From Syntrophorhabdus sp. (lineage in GTDB: Bacteria > Desulfobacterota > BSN033 > UBA1163), in NCBI GenBank assembly GCA_020724025.1, contig DYHU01000220.1:1-6565 (forward strand): a DNA stretch of 6,565 nucleotides, written 5' to 3'. This document shows positions 1 through 6,547 of the stretch, piece by piece. Position 1 is the first letter of the stretch, and each line of letters starts with the position of its first letter. Both the position numbers and the translations under genes were made by a program. Under the pieces are notes generated by a model. The model did no database searches and was not told the origin of the DNA. It was given only the letters and a program-made list of their open reading frames with translations.

Positions 1-400
1 TATTTTAGAAGGTTACGCAGGGAGATTGTCCGTCAAACATATTCCTGATCGCCAATTAAAATTATTGGAAAAAAACATCGAGGAGACAGAATATTTTTAT
101 CATCAATGGGATGCCAATAGACTTTTTAATCTCAACACAAAATTTCATGATGTGATCATTCAATACAGTCATAGTGAAATGCTCTCCCAGCTTCTTTCTA
201 GTTTCAGGGAGTATATTCAGAGATATCGTATCACCATGCTCTACCAAAAGGAAAGATTTTATTCCTCCATTGAGCACCATAAAAAGATACTTCAGGCCCT
301 GAAAGCAAGAGATGGCATGGCTGTTGAGAAGGCCCTTCAAGAGCATATCTTGGAGGCAAAAGAGATCCTGCTCTCCGAAACAAAAAGATTATTCCGTTAG
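1..400 (+). CDS. GntR-family transcriptional regulator, FCD effector domain (5'-truncated)
   Basis: The frame is open from base 2 with no start codon needed, so this is the 3' part of a longer gene; a TTG at 26 is internal. The visible 132 residues begin ILEGYAGRLS, the usual opening of an FCD ligand-binding domain (family form: LEG-A-RLAA). All-helical FCD landmarks follow: NTKFH (bases 134-148), IEHHKKIL, LKARDG and LQEHILEAKEIL near the end. The Asn and the His residues of these motifs are the usual divalent-metal and carboxylate-binding positions; Asn replaces the commoner Asp. The N-terminal winged-helix DNA-binding domain lies outside the window. FCD regulators typically sense carboxylic acids (lactate, gluconate, fatty acyl-CoA, citrate in CitO). 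It lies 21 bp upstream of the lyase gene on the same strand, so it probably regulates this operon and may be co-transcribed with it. Family assignment is firm; the effector is unknown. Confidence 0.88.
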   Translation, partial: ILEGYAGRLSVKHIPDRQLKLLEKNIEETEYFYHQWDANRLFNLNTKFHDVIIQYSHSEMLSQLLSSFREYIQRYRITMLYQKERFYSSIEHHKKILQALKARDGMAVEKALQEHILEAKEILLSETKRLFR

Positions 401-406
401 CCGAAA

Positions 407-412
407 GAGAGG
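407..412 (+). promoter_or_regulatory. Ribosome binding site of the lyase gene
   Basis: GAGAGG lies 9 nt before the ATG at 422, just after the regulator's stop codon. It supports the 422 start. No convincing promoter is visible in the 21-bp gap, so the lyase is probably co-transcribed with the regulator or driven from within it. Confidence 0.6.
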
Positions 413-421
413 TCCTGCCTT

Positions 422-1258
422 ATGGGAAACGGTAAGCAACCTTGGTGGAGAACAAAAATCATTCAATCGGATAAAAACAAATTGATGATGAGGGGATACC
501 GGGTTGAAGAATTGATCGGTAATATTAGTTACGGTGAACTCGTCTTTCTCCTGATCATGGGGGAACTGCCCTCTCGGGTGAAGGGCAAATTACTTGAGGC
601 CACGTTGGTTGCGGGGGCGGACCATGGTGTTCCTGCACCTTCGGTCGCCGTTTCGAGGATTGCCGCCACCTGTGGTATTCCTCTGAACTGCTGCGTGGCA
701 ACAGGTATAAATCTCCTGGGAGATATCCACGGTGGGGCCGCCGAACAGTTGATGAAGATCCTCTACAAGTTAAATGAGAAGGCGAGGGGAAAAAAGGCCT
801 TGAGAGAAACCCTCGTTCGAGAGGCCTGTGAAGAATTTAAAGAGAAGAAACAGTTCGTCCCCGGTTTTGGCCATCCCCTCCATGATGACGATCCGAGGGT
901 GAGGCGGCTCTTTGACCTCGTTGAAGAGGCCCGACAACAGGGGGAGGTGGAAGGGGAGTATGTGGAAATGGTAAAGACGATGGAGAGAATATTAAAAGGC
1001 CTCTACCCCCGCCAACTCCCGATTAATATTGATGGAGCCTGTGCAGCGGTTCAATGTGAACTGGGTCTACCCTGGCAATCGGCCAAGGGTCTTTTCTGTT
1101 TATCGAGGGGGGTTGGACTGGTGGCGGAATCTTTGGAGGAATTTCTCCAGGGATCCCGATTGAAAAGTCCGATGCCCATGCAGTTGTGGGGAGAGGAACT
1201 CCTCTATGAAGGACCTGAGGAGAGAAGTCTCCCGGAACAATTTAAAAAAAAGGATTGA
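422..1258 (+). CDS. Citryl-CoA lyase-like protein (citrate synthase superfamily)
   Basis: A 278-residue protein, much shorter than ordinary citrate synthase (about 370-430 residues) and close to stand-alone citryl-CoA lyase (about 30 kDa). The three catalytic positions of the superfamily are visible: His103 in GDIHGGAAEQ, His151 in GFGHPLHDDDPR, and Asp204 in NIDGACAAVQCELGLP. The GFGHP-H-DPR form is typical of the lyase branch. Known lyases of this type cleave citryl-CoA to acetyl-CoA and oxaloacetate in the cytoplasm; relatives may act on other 3-hydroxyacyl-CoA thioesters. A SucC-like ligase gene starts 3 bp after the stop, which supports a synthetase-then-lyase pathway. The start is set by a GAGAGG site. 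The C-terminus is Lys-rich and encoded over a run of eight A's. A short citrate synthase or methylcitrate-type enzyme cannot be excluded. Superfamily membership is certain; lyase function is likely; the substrate is inferred. Confidence 0.82.
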   Translation: MGNGKQPWWRTKIIQSDKNKLMMRGYRVEELIGNISYGELVFLLIMGELPSRVKGKLLEATLVAGADHGVPAPSVAVSRIAATCGIPLNCCVATGINLLGDIHGGAAEQLMKILYKLNEKARGKKALRETLVREACEEFKEKKQFVPGFGHPLHDDDPRVRRLFDLVEEARQQGEVEGEYVEMVKTMERILKGLYPRQLPINIDGACAAVQCELGLPWQSAKGLFCLSRGVGLVAESLEEFLQGSRLKSPMPMQLWGEELLYEGPEERSLPEQFKKKD

Positions 1259-1261
1259 AGT

Positions 1262-2521
1262 ATGCCTCGATTGTATGAGTATCAAGGAAAGGATCTATTC
1301 CAAAAGATAGGGATTGAAATTCCAAAGGCACGACTGGTTCAGAGCAAAGAAGAAGCCAAAAAGGCGGCTCAGGAACTTGGTCTGCCGGTTTTTCTAAAAA
1401 TCCAGATTCTCAGCGGAGGCAGAGGAAAGAGGGGAGGTATACTTAAAGCGGAAACCTTGGAGGCTGTCGACTCATGTTCAGAAAGGCTCTTCTCCCAGCC
1501 CTTTGATGGAGAGGAAGTCTCTTCATTGTTAGTAGAAAAACAGATTGAGCTTCGGAATGAATATTATATGGCCATCATGGCAGATCCCTTCCTCCGGGAG
1601 CCCATCGCTCTCTTTTCGACGAGGGGTGGGGTTGAGATCGAAGATCAATCTCAAGAAGCATTTTTAAAACTTCCCGTTCCCATCCTCCGTGGATTATCTG
1701 AATACCAGGCAATGGATTTCGTCCGGATCGCCAGAGGGATTCCTAATCCTCTCGTCCCCGAATTGGCGAGAGTCTTTGCCAGACTCTATTCGCTTTATCG
1801 AAGTATCGATGCCCGCCTGGTTGAAATCAACCCCCTCGTCCTCTCCGGAAAACGACTGGTGGCTCTGGATGCCCGGATCGAGATCGATGATGATGCCATC
1901 TTCCGCCATCCAGAACTTCATTTGAAAAGTGCAGAGGAGTCCGGAAGCAGGACCTCCACAGAGCTGGAGATCGCAGCGGGTCAGATTGATGCCCATGACC
2001 ATCGGGGGACAGCCCATTTCATCCAGGTGGACCCTGATGGATCCTATGCCCGATCCATGGGAAAAATCCCGGTGGGACTGAATGCGGTAGGAACGGGTGC
2101 GGCACTCACCACCATGGATGAACTGGTTCCCTTGGGATATTTCCCTTTAAACTTCTGCGATTCCTCTGGAAATCCCACCTCGGCAAAACTCTACCGTGTG
2201 ACCAAGGTGATCCTCTCTCAACCTCATATCGAAGGGTTCATCTTCGTCTCCTGCGTCTCCAGCCAGCAATTGGATAATACCGCAAGGGGGATGATCAAAG
2301 CCCTTCTTGAGCTTTACCCTCACACTGAAGGCAAACCCAACATCCCAATGGTTTTTGTCTTCAGGGGGGCTTATGACCAAAAGGCACTGGAACTTTTCAG
2401 AGATCACGGCATCTCTGAATCTCCGTGGGTAAAAGTTTTAGGCCGGGAGGTGACCGAGAAAGAGGCGGCAGAGGCATTTCGTCAGTTGCATCACTATTGG
2501 AGAAGGGAAAGGGGAAAATGA
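1262..2521 (+). CDS. SucC-like ATP-grasp acyl-CoA ligase beta subunit (citryl-CoA synthetase large-subunit-like)
   Basis: A 419-residue homologue of succinyl-CoA synthetase beta (E. coli SucC about 388). The N-terminal ATP-grasp domain (about residues 1-225) opens with LYEYQGKDLF and keeps Lys46 and the nucleotide loop GGRGK (52-56). The Mg/ATP residues are Glu188 and Asn190 in LVEINPLV and Asp203 in ALDARI. The C-terminal ligase domain (about 255-415) is divergent: NFCDSSGNPT (297-306) stands where SucC has a FLDVGGGA-type loop, and VSCVSSQQ (329-336) where SucC has NIFGGI. The complex would form an acyl-CoA from a carboxylate, CoA and ATP (or GTP). Size and neighbourhood fit the large subunit of citryl-CoA synthetase, but malate-CoA or another carboxylate-CoA ligase is possible. 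AGGA (1251-1254) precedes the ATG by 7 nt. The stop overlaps the next start as ATGA, implying coupled translation. Confidence 0.85.
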   Translation: MPRLYEYQGKDLFQKIGIEIPKARLVQSKEEAKKAAQELGLPVFLKIQILSGGRGKRGGILKAETLEAVDSCSERLFSQPFDGEEVSSLLVEKQIELRNEYYMAIMADPFLREPIALFSTRGGVEIEDQSQEAFLKLPVPILRGLSEYQAMDFVRIARGIPNPLVPELARVFARLYSLYRSIDARLVEINPLVLSGKRLVALDARIEIDDDAIFRHPELHLKSAEESGSRTSTELEIAAGQIDAHDHRGTAHFIQVDPDGSYARSMGKIPVGLNAVGTGAALTTMDELVPLGYFPLNFCDSSGNPTSAKLYRVTKVILSQPHIEGFIFVSCVSSQQLDNTARGMIKALLELYPHTEGKPNIPMVFVFRGAYDQKALELFRDHGISESPWVKVLGREVTEKEAAEAFRQLHHYWRRERGK

Positions 2522-2838
2522 AAGCGTATAAGTTCGAGATTTCATCAGGCGGAGAGGTTCGTTTCGAACTCTCCCTCTGCGAAGGATGTTCATCCAAGGC
2601 ATGTGTGAAGGCTTGCAATCAACTCAACATGGGTAAGATTCTGAAGATCAACAATGGCCTGCCACAGTTGAGGGTGTCAGAAGAAGAGGCCAAGAGAGGG
2701 GCGTGTACTGAGTGTTTGAGCTGCGAACTCGATTGCCGGCTTGAGGGGAAAGGAGGGGTTCAAGTCATTCTTCCCCAACCGGAATTGGAAAGGTACCTTA
2801 CAAAAGTCTCGTACCGTTTAGTCTATCAGGAGGATTGA
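2518..2838 (+). CDS. Small 2x[4Fe-4S] ferredoxin-like protein between the two ligase subunits
   Basis: A 106-residue protein with exactly eight cysteines in two groups: Cys21, 24, 29, 33 (C-x2-C-x4-C-x3-C) and Cys63, 66, 69, 73 (C-x2-C-x2-C-x3-C), separated by about 29 residues. This is the pattern of a dicluster [4Fe-4S] ferredoxin fold, although the Pro that usually follows the fourth Cys is absent from both motifs (Asn and Arg instead). There is no signal peptide or membrane segment, so it is cytoplasmic. I chose the ATG at 2518 because it overlaps the upstream stop (ATGA) and follows GGAAAGGGG; a start further upstream in the same frame (2425) would lie inside the ligase gene. The next gene begins 1 nt after its stop. 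That placement suggests an electron-transfer or structural partner of the ligase or lyase. I know of no canonical SucCD-type enzyme with such a subunit; its function is unknown. Confidence 0.8.
   Translation: MKAYKFEISSGGEVRFELSLCEGCSSKACVKACNQLNMGKILKINNGLPQLRVSEEEAKRGACTECLSCELDCRLEGKGGVQVILPQPELERYLTKVSYRLVYQED
2828..2833 (+). promoter_or_regulatory. Ribosome binding site of the SucD-like gene
   Basis: A consensus AGGAGG lies 6 nt before the ATG at 2840, inside the last codons of the iron-sulfur gene. It fixes the start and shows strong independent initiation as well as coupling. Confidence 0.75.
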
Positions 2839-2839
2839 A

Positions 2840-3745
2840 ATGGCCATCCTCATCGATGAAAAAACAGAGGTGGTAATTCAAGGAATCACCGGACGGGAAG
2901 GGCTGATTCGGACGCGGTGTATGCGGGAGTATGGAACGAAGGTGGTGGCAGGGGTGACCCCTGGAAAGGGAGGGACCGATGCGGAGGGAATTCCGGTTTA
3001 CAATACCGTCAAAGAGGCCCTGGAACATCATCCCAACCTCGGTCTGTCTGCTATTTTAGTTCCACGCGGTTTTGCCAAAAATGCAGCTCTGGAGGCATTG
3101 GACGCGGGGATCAAGGTGGTTGTGCTCATCACGGAGAGGATTCCTCATCAAGATATTCTGGAGGTGATCGCCCGGAGAAAAGAGGTGGGTGCCCATGTGA
3201 TCGGCCCGAATTCCCCTGGCATTGTCAGCCCTGGAAAGGCCAACATAGGAGGTTTGGGCGGAAGGGCAGAATTTGCCAAAGATTTTTTTACTGAGGGGCC
3301 CATCGGGGTGATTTCGAGAAGCGGAGGGACCGCCACCACGGTCTGTTATTACTTGACAAGAGTCGGGTTGGGACAGAGCACAGCAATCGGGATGGGCGGA
3401 GATGCGTATGTGGGGATGAACCTTTGTGAACTTCTTTCGCTCTTCGAGAAGGATGAGGAGACGAAGGCCGTGGCCTTTTACGGAGAGATCGGAACCACGA
3501 TTGAAGAGGATGCTGCGGATTTTATAAAAAAGGGAGGTTTTACAAAACCTCTCGTTGCCTATATCGCTGGCCGTTATACAAGGCCAGAAATTCGTTTTGG
3601 CCATGCGGGTGCGATCATCACGCGAGGCAGGGGAAGGGCAGAGGATAAGATCAAGGCATTAAAAGAGGTCGGGGTCAGGGTCGTTGATCATCTGGCCGAG
3701 ATGGGAGGTGCCCTCCAGGAGATATTAAAGGGAGGGAATCGGTGA
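2840..3745 (+). CDS. SucD-like acyl-CoA ligase alpha subunit (citryl-CoA synthetase small-subunit-like)
   Basis: A 301-residue homologue of succinyl-CoA synthetase alpha (E. coli SucD about 289). The N-terminal CoA-binding Rossmann domain has GITGREG (15-21) and GVTPGKGG (38-45), followed by IGPNSPGIV. The C-terminal ligase domain carries the phosphorylated histidine His255 in RFGHAGAII, and Glu216 in GEIG, which pairs with that histidine in SucD. Two loops differ from SucD: SRSGG (159-163) replaces SRSGTLTYE, and GEIGTT replaces GEIGG. The SRSGG form is reminiscent of ATP-citrate lyase and citryl-CoA synthetase. With the SucC-like protein it should transfer phosphate from NTP through His255 to the carboxylate and then to CoA. 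AGGAGG lies 6 nt before the ATG. Substrate assignment (citrate versus malate or another acid) is inferred. Confidence 0.88.
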   Translation: MAILIDEKTEVVIQGITGREGLIRTRCMREYGTKVVAGVTPGKGGTDAEGIPVYNTVKEALEHHPNLGLSAILVPRGFAKNAALEALDAGIKVVVLITERIPHQDILEVIARRKEVGAHVIGPNSPGIVSPGKANIGGLGGRAEFAKDFFTEGPIGVISRSGGTATTVCYYLTRVGLGQSTAIGMGGDAYVGMNLCELLSLFEKDEETKAVAFYGEIGTTIEEDAADFIKKGGFTKPLVAYIAGRYTRPEIRFGHAGAIITRGRGRAEDKIKALKEVGVRVVDHLAEMGGALQEILKGGNR

Positions 3746-3826
3746 CTTTAAATAAAGAGGAGGTGATCGAAGGCATTCATTCGACTGAAAGACTGTGTGA
3801 TCAATAAAAAGAAAGGAGGAAAAGTG
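3746..3826 (+). other. Intergenic gap with an extended Shine-Dalgarno and a possible 14-residue leader ORF
   Basis: This 81-bp spacer is the longest gap in the block. It contains AGGAGGTGATC (3758-3768), an 11-nt match to the complement of the usual 16S rRNA 3' end, with no standard start codon at normal spacing after it. A GTG inside it (3763) opens a 14-codon frame ending at the TAA at 3805-3807, but that would need the weaker upstream AGAGGA as its ribosome site. I see no clear sigma-70 promoter and no stable terminator hairpin, so transcription probably continues into the transporter genes. Confidence 0.4.
3814..3819 (+). promoter_or_regulatory. Ribosome binding site deciding the start of the binding protein
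   Basis: AGGAGG lies 7 nt before the ATG at 3827. It favours that ATG over the in-frame GTG at 3797, which would put this site inside the coding region and add ten Lys-rich residues before the signal peptide. Confidence 0.75.
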
Positions 3827-4921
3827 ATGGATAAAAAGACGAACAGGATGTTCTATTCTTTAATTTTGATTCTTGTACTATTCTGTTTTTCCACAGGGGC
3901 AATCTCCCAAACCAAAACCTTACCACCCAAGCCCGGGGAGCTTGGTTCGGAATCGAATCCTCTCAAAATTGGGACGGTCCACGTCCTTCCCTATCTCCCT
4001 TCGTTTAAAATTCACGAGTTTTTAAAGAGTGACTATGGGATCAAGGTGGAGTTGGTTGAAATTTCAAGTTCAACTGAGCGCGCCCTGGCCATGTTAGCGG
4101 GAAAGACCCATATCAATTATGCGGGTCCTTCTTCAGCGGCTCTGCTTCGATCGAAAGGACAGCCCCTTGTCCTCATCTGTAATGCGGGTACCTTGGCCAA
4201 TGTTTTGGTAGTACAAGCCGATTCCGATATCAAAAAACCCTCTGATCTGAAAGGGAAGAAGGTAGGTACAGAACTCAACTCCATCATGCATATGCAGTTG
4301 TTAGGATTCTTAAAGGCACACAATCTGGAGGTGGGCAAGGATGTCGAAATCGTTCAAGTCCGTTACCCTGATCATACCAAGGTGATCGAGAAGAAGCAGC
4401 TCGATGCGGTAGCCACTGCCGAACCTTATCCCTCCTACCTGATCGTGAGAGGGTTCGGAAGACCCCTCGATTACCTGACCGCTTATGAGCCCGGGTGGAA
4501 ATCGATTAGTGGAGGATTGAATACTACCGAAAAATTCGTAAAGGAAAATCCTCATCTTATCCAGGCGGTTGTGACTGCAAACGTAAAAGCCATGAAGTTT
4601 TATTCTGAGAATACGAAGCAGATGATCGAAGACTCAATGAAAATGTTTGGATATAGTGAAGATTGGAGACCCATCGTTGAGGCGGGATATCACAATACCG
4701 CTTTTCGTTATGCGATCGAGGAAAAGGAGTTTGAGAATGTGGGAAAGCTCTGGGTCGCCCTTGGAAGGACAGATAAGGTCCCCAATCCGAAAGACTGGAT
4801 CATTCATGACTTCTATAAAAAGGCAGCCATCGAGGCTAACTGGAAAGAACCGGAGGGGAAAACACCCCTTTTGCTTCCCCCTGCCTGGGATCCCAGTTAT
4901 AAATATCCTTCTGTAAAATAA
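3827..4921 (+). CDS. NitT/TauT-family ABC transporter periplasmic substrate-binding protein (NMT1/TauA-like)
   Basis: A 364-residue exported protein. The N-terminus has a basic stretch (MDKKTNR), a hydrophobic core (about residues 9-24) and a likely signal peptidase I site near GAIS-Q. The Cys in that core lacks a proper lipobox, so it is not an obvious lipoprotein. The mature part fits the NMT1/TauA/SsuA fold: LKIGTVHVLPYLPSFKI at the start, the AMLAGKTHINYAGPSSAAL segment, SDLKGKKVG at the hinge, and LDAVATAEPYPSYLI in lobe two. In this family such segments mark the binding cleft between two alpha/beta lobes. Relatives bind taurine, alkanesulfonates, nitrate, thiamine precursors or aromatic acids such as phthalate. 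The ligand here cannot be read; adjacent CoA ligase and lyase genes suggest an organic carboxylate. The ATG at 3827 is chosen from its AGGAGG site. Two permease genes follow closely. Confidence 0.88.
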   Translation: MDKKTNRMFYSLILILVLFCFSTGAISQTKTLPPKPGELGSESNPLKIGTVHVLPYLPSFKIHEFLKSDYGIKVELVEISSSTERALAMLAGKTHINYAGPSSAALLRSKGQPLVLICNAGTLANVLVVQADSDIKKPSDLKGKKVGTELNSIMHMQLLGFLKAHNLEVGKDVEIVQVRYPDHTKVIEKKQLDAVATAEPYPSYLIVRGFGRPLDYLTAYEPGWKSISGGLNTTEKFVKENPHLIQAVVTANVKAMKFYSENTKQMIEDSMKMFGYSEDWRPIVEAGYHNTAFRYAIEEKEFENVGKLWVALGRTDKVPNPKDWIIHDFYKKAAIEANWKEPEGKTPLLLPPAWDPSYKYPSVK

Positions 4922-4944
4922 GAGGTACCTTGAGAGGAAATGGG

Positions 4945-5739
4945 ATGAGGAAAAGAAATTTCAAGATGAACCGGGGGATCAGGACCATTGTCCTCTTCTT
5001 CATCATTTGGGAAGTGGCCGCTCTGTTGGGTCTTCTTGAATCCTTTCACATCCCTTCCCCCTCCACTGTATTCAAGACTTTCTTTTGGCTTCTCGTTGAA
5101 GGTATCCATGTCGGTGAACTGGGGGAGGTCACCATGTTCAAAATGGCCAAGGACAGTCTTTACCGGGTATGTGTCGGTTTCTTCCTGGCCCTGGCCATTG
5201 GTTTTCCCATTGGCTTCTGGATGGGATGGAATAAGACGGTGAAGGCTTTCTTAGAGAACATGTATACCGTTCTGCGACCTCTCCCTCCGTTTGCCTGGGT
5301 CCCACTCTCTCTCTTCTTCTTGGGGCCGGGAAACCTCACCTCTTTCTTTGTTATCTGGATTGGCGCTTTCTTTCCCATTTCACTGAATACCATGTCGGCT
5401 GTCGAAAATGTGGAAAAAAAGTATATTCGGGCTGCTCTCACCTTAGGCCTGAAGAGGAGCCGGCTGATCAGGGAAGTAGTGATCCCAGCCGCCCTCCCCG
5501 GGATCTTTACGGGGATCCGTATCGGTCTTGGAATGGCATGGGGTTTGGTGGTGGCAGCCGAACTGGTTGCTGTCAAGACAGGCCTGGGTGCCCTGATCTG
5601 GAGGGCCGATTTAGTGATGAGGCCTGATATCATCCTGGCGGGGATCATTTTTATCGGCATGATCGCTTATGGTCTGGAACAGGGAATCCTCTGGCTTCAG
5701 AAGAATCTCCTCAAATGGCAAAAAGGATTGGTGATCTGA
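4945..5739 (+). CDS. NitT/TauT-family ABC transporter permease, first of two (TauC/SsuC-like)
   Basis: A 264-residue inner-membrane protein of the BPD_transp_1 family. About six hydrophobic segments are visible (roughly residues 12-30, 75-95, 105-125, 128-146, 190-215 and 230-250). The ATPase-contacting EAA loop runs from about residue 163 (AALTLGLKRSRLIREVV, then IPAALPG). HIPSPSTVF near the N-terminus and RPLPPFAWVPL are typical of the TauC/SsuC branch. I prefer the ATG at 4945, which has GAGAGG 7 nt upstream; a TTG at 4930 would add five residues with a weaker site. The gap from the binding-protein stop is 23 bp. It would form the membrane channel, probably with the second permease. Family is certain; substrate is unknown. 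Confidence 0.88.
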   Translation: MRKRNFKMNRGIRTIVLFFIIWEVAALLGLLESFHIPSPSTVFKTFFWLLVEGIHVGELGEVTMFKMAKDSLYRVCVGFFLALAIGFPIGFWMGWNKTVKAFLENMYTVLRPLPPFAWVPLSLFFLGPGNLTSFFVIWIGAFFPISLNTMSAVENVEKKYIRAALTLGLKRSRLIREVVIPAALPGIFTGIRIGLGMAWGLVVAAELVAVKTGLGALIWRADLVMRPDIILAGIIFIGMIAYGLEQGILWLQKNLLKWQKGLVI

Positions 5740-5773
5740 TTCTGAGGGGTTTGGTCCTGTTTAGAAAGAGAAT

Positions 5774-6547
5774 ATGACTTCCAATCAAATTCTAAAGATA
5801 TCTCAGCGATGGCTTTGGATTCCCTGCCTGCTTCTTGTCTGGACCCTCTTCGCTAAATTCGTTTACCTCGGGACATGGTCCTTTCCATCCCCCTGGTTCA
5901 CCTTTCAGAAGTGGTGGTGGCTTTTTAAAAATGGAGCCTTGATAAAAGATATCGGGTCAAGCCTTTTTCATGTCGGATACGGCTTTTCAATTTCCGCAAT
6001 GATTGCGGTATCCCTCGGGGCGCTGATGGGTTGGAACAGAAAGAGTTTCGAATATCTCAATCCTTTTCTGAATCTGATCCGGCCCACTCCTCCTGCAGCC
6101 TGGCTTCCTCTGGTTGTTTTCGTCTGGGGGATTGGCCTCCTTCCGGGAATCCTTCTCGTCGTCTATGGCTCCTTCTTTCCCATTCTGCTCAATACCATCA
6201 ACGGCGTTCAGAATGTGGAAAAGAGGTATGTGAATGCCGCCCTCACGTTGGGATTGGGGAAGAGGCGTTTAATGTGGAATATTGTTCTTCCCGCCGCCTT
6301 CCCTTCCATTTTAGTGGGCCTGAGGTTAGGGTTCGGATTTGCCTGGATGGTCCTCATCATTGCAGAACTGATCGCTGTCCAATCCGGTTTGGGCTACATG
6401 ATCCTCCTTTCAGTGACAACGCTTGAACCCGAATCGATTATCGCCGGGATGATCACCATTGGAATGGTGGGATTGGGATTGGATCAACTCTTCAGGGTTC
6501 TTGTCGATAAATATATTTTAAGGTGGCAAAAGGGAATGGTGATATGA
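5774..6547 (+). CDS. NitT/TauT-family ABC transporter permease, second of two (TauC/SsuC-like)
   Basis: A 257-residue polytopic membrane protein homologous to the preceding permease but clearly different in sequence. Shared landmarks are FPSPWFTF near the N-terminus, RPTPPAAWLPLVVF, FFPILLNTINGVQNVEK and the EAA loop from about residue 155 (AALTLGLGKRRLMWNIV, then LPAAFPS). Both proteins end in the same kind of tail (RWQKGMVI here, KWQKGLVI in the first). The pair suggests tandem duplication and a heterodimeric channel. The ATG at 5774 has only a weak purine-rich site (GAAAGAG); 34 bp separate it from the upstream stop. The stop overlaps the next start as ATGA. Family is certain; substrate is unknown. 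Confidence 0.88.
   Translation: MTSNQILKISQRWLWIPCLLLVWTLFAKFVYLGTWSFPSPWFTFQKWWWLFKNGALIKDIGSSLFHVGYGFSISAMIAVSLGALMGWNRKSFEYLNPFLNLIRPTPPAAWLPLVVFVWGIGLLPGILLVVYGSFFPILLNTINGVQNVEKRYVNAALTLGLGKRRLMWNIVLPAAFPSILVGLRLGFGFAWMVLIIAELIAVQSGLGYMILLSVTTLEPESIIAGMITIGMVGLGLDQLFRVLVDKYILRWQKGMVI

Noticed and set aside
429..444. GGT-(5)-ACC half-sites resembling a GntR/FadR-type operator
   Set aside because: It lies inside the lyase coding start, the spacing differs from the usual TGGT-N3-ACCA form, and there is only one copy.
3056..3604. 182-codon minus-strand open frame
   Set aside because: It lies wholly antisense to the SucD-like gene, whose motifs are unmistakable; the product is low-quality and resembles no family.
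3769..3784. Short inverted repeat CGAA/TTCG in the spacer
   Set aside because: A 4-bp stem with an 8-nt loop and no following T-run is too weak for a terminator or a riboswitch element.
5160..5660. 166-codon minus-strand open frame
   Set aside because: It is antisense to the first permease and basic/Ser/Pro-rich in composition, as expected from a reversed membrane-protein gene.
5740..5773. Gap between the permeases examined for a promoter or terminator
   Set aside because: The 34-bp gap shows no paired -35/-10 boxes and no hairpin.
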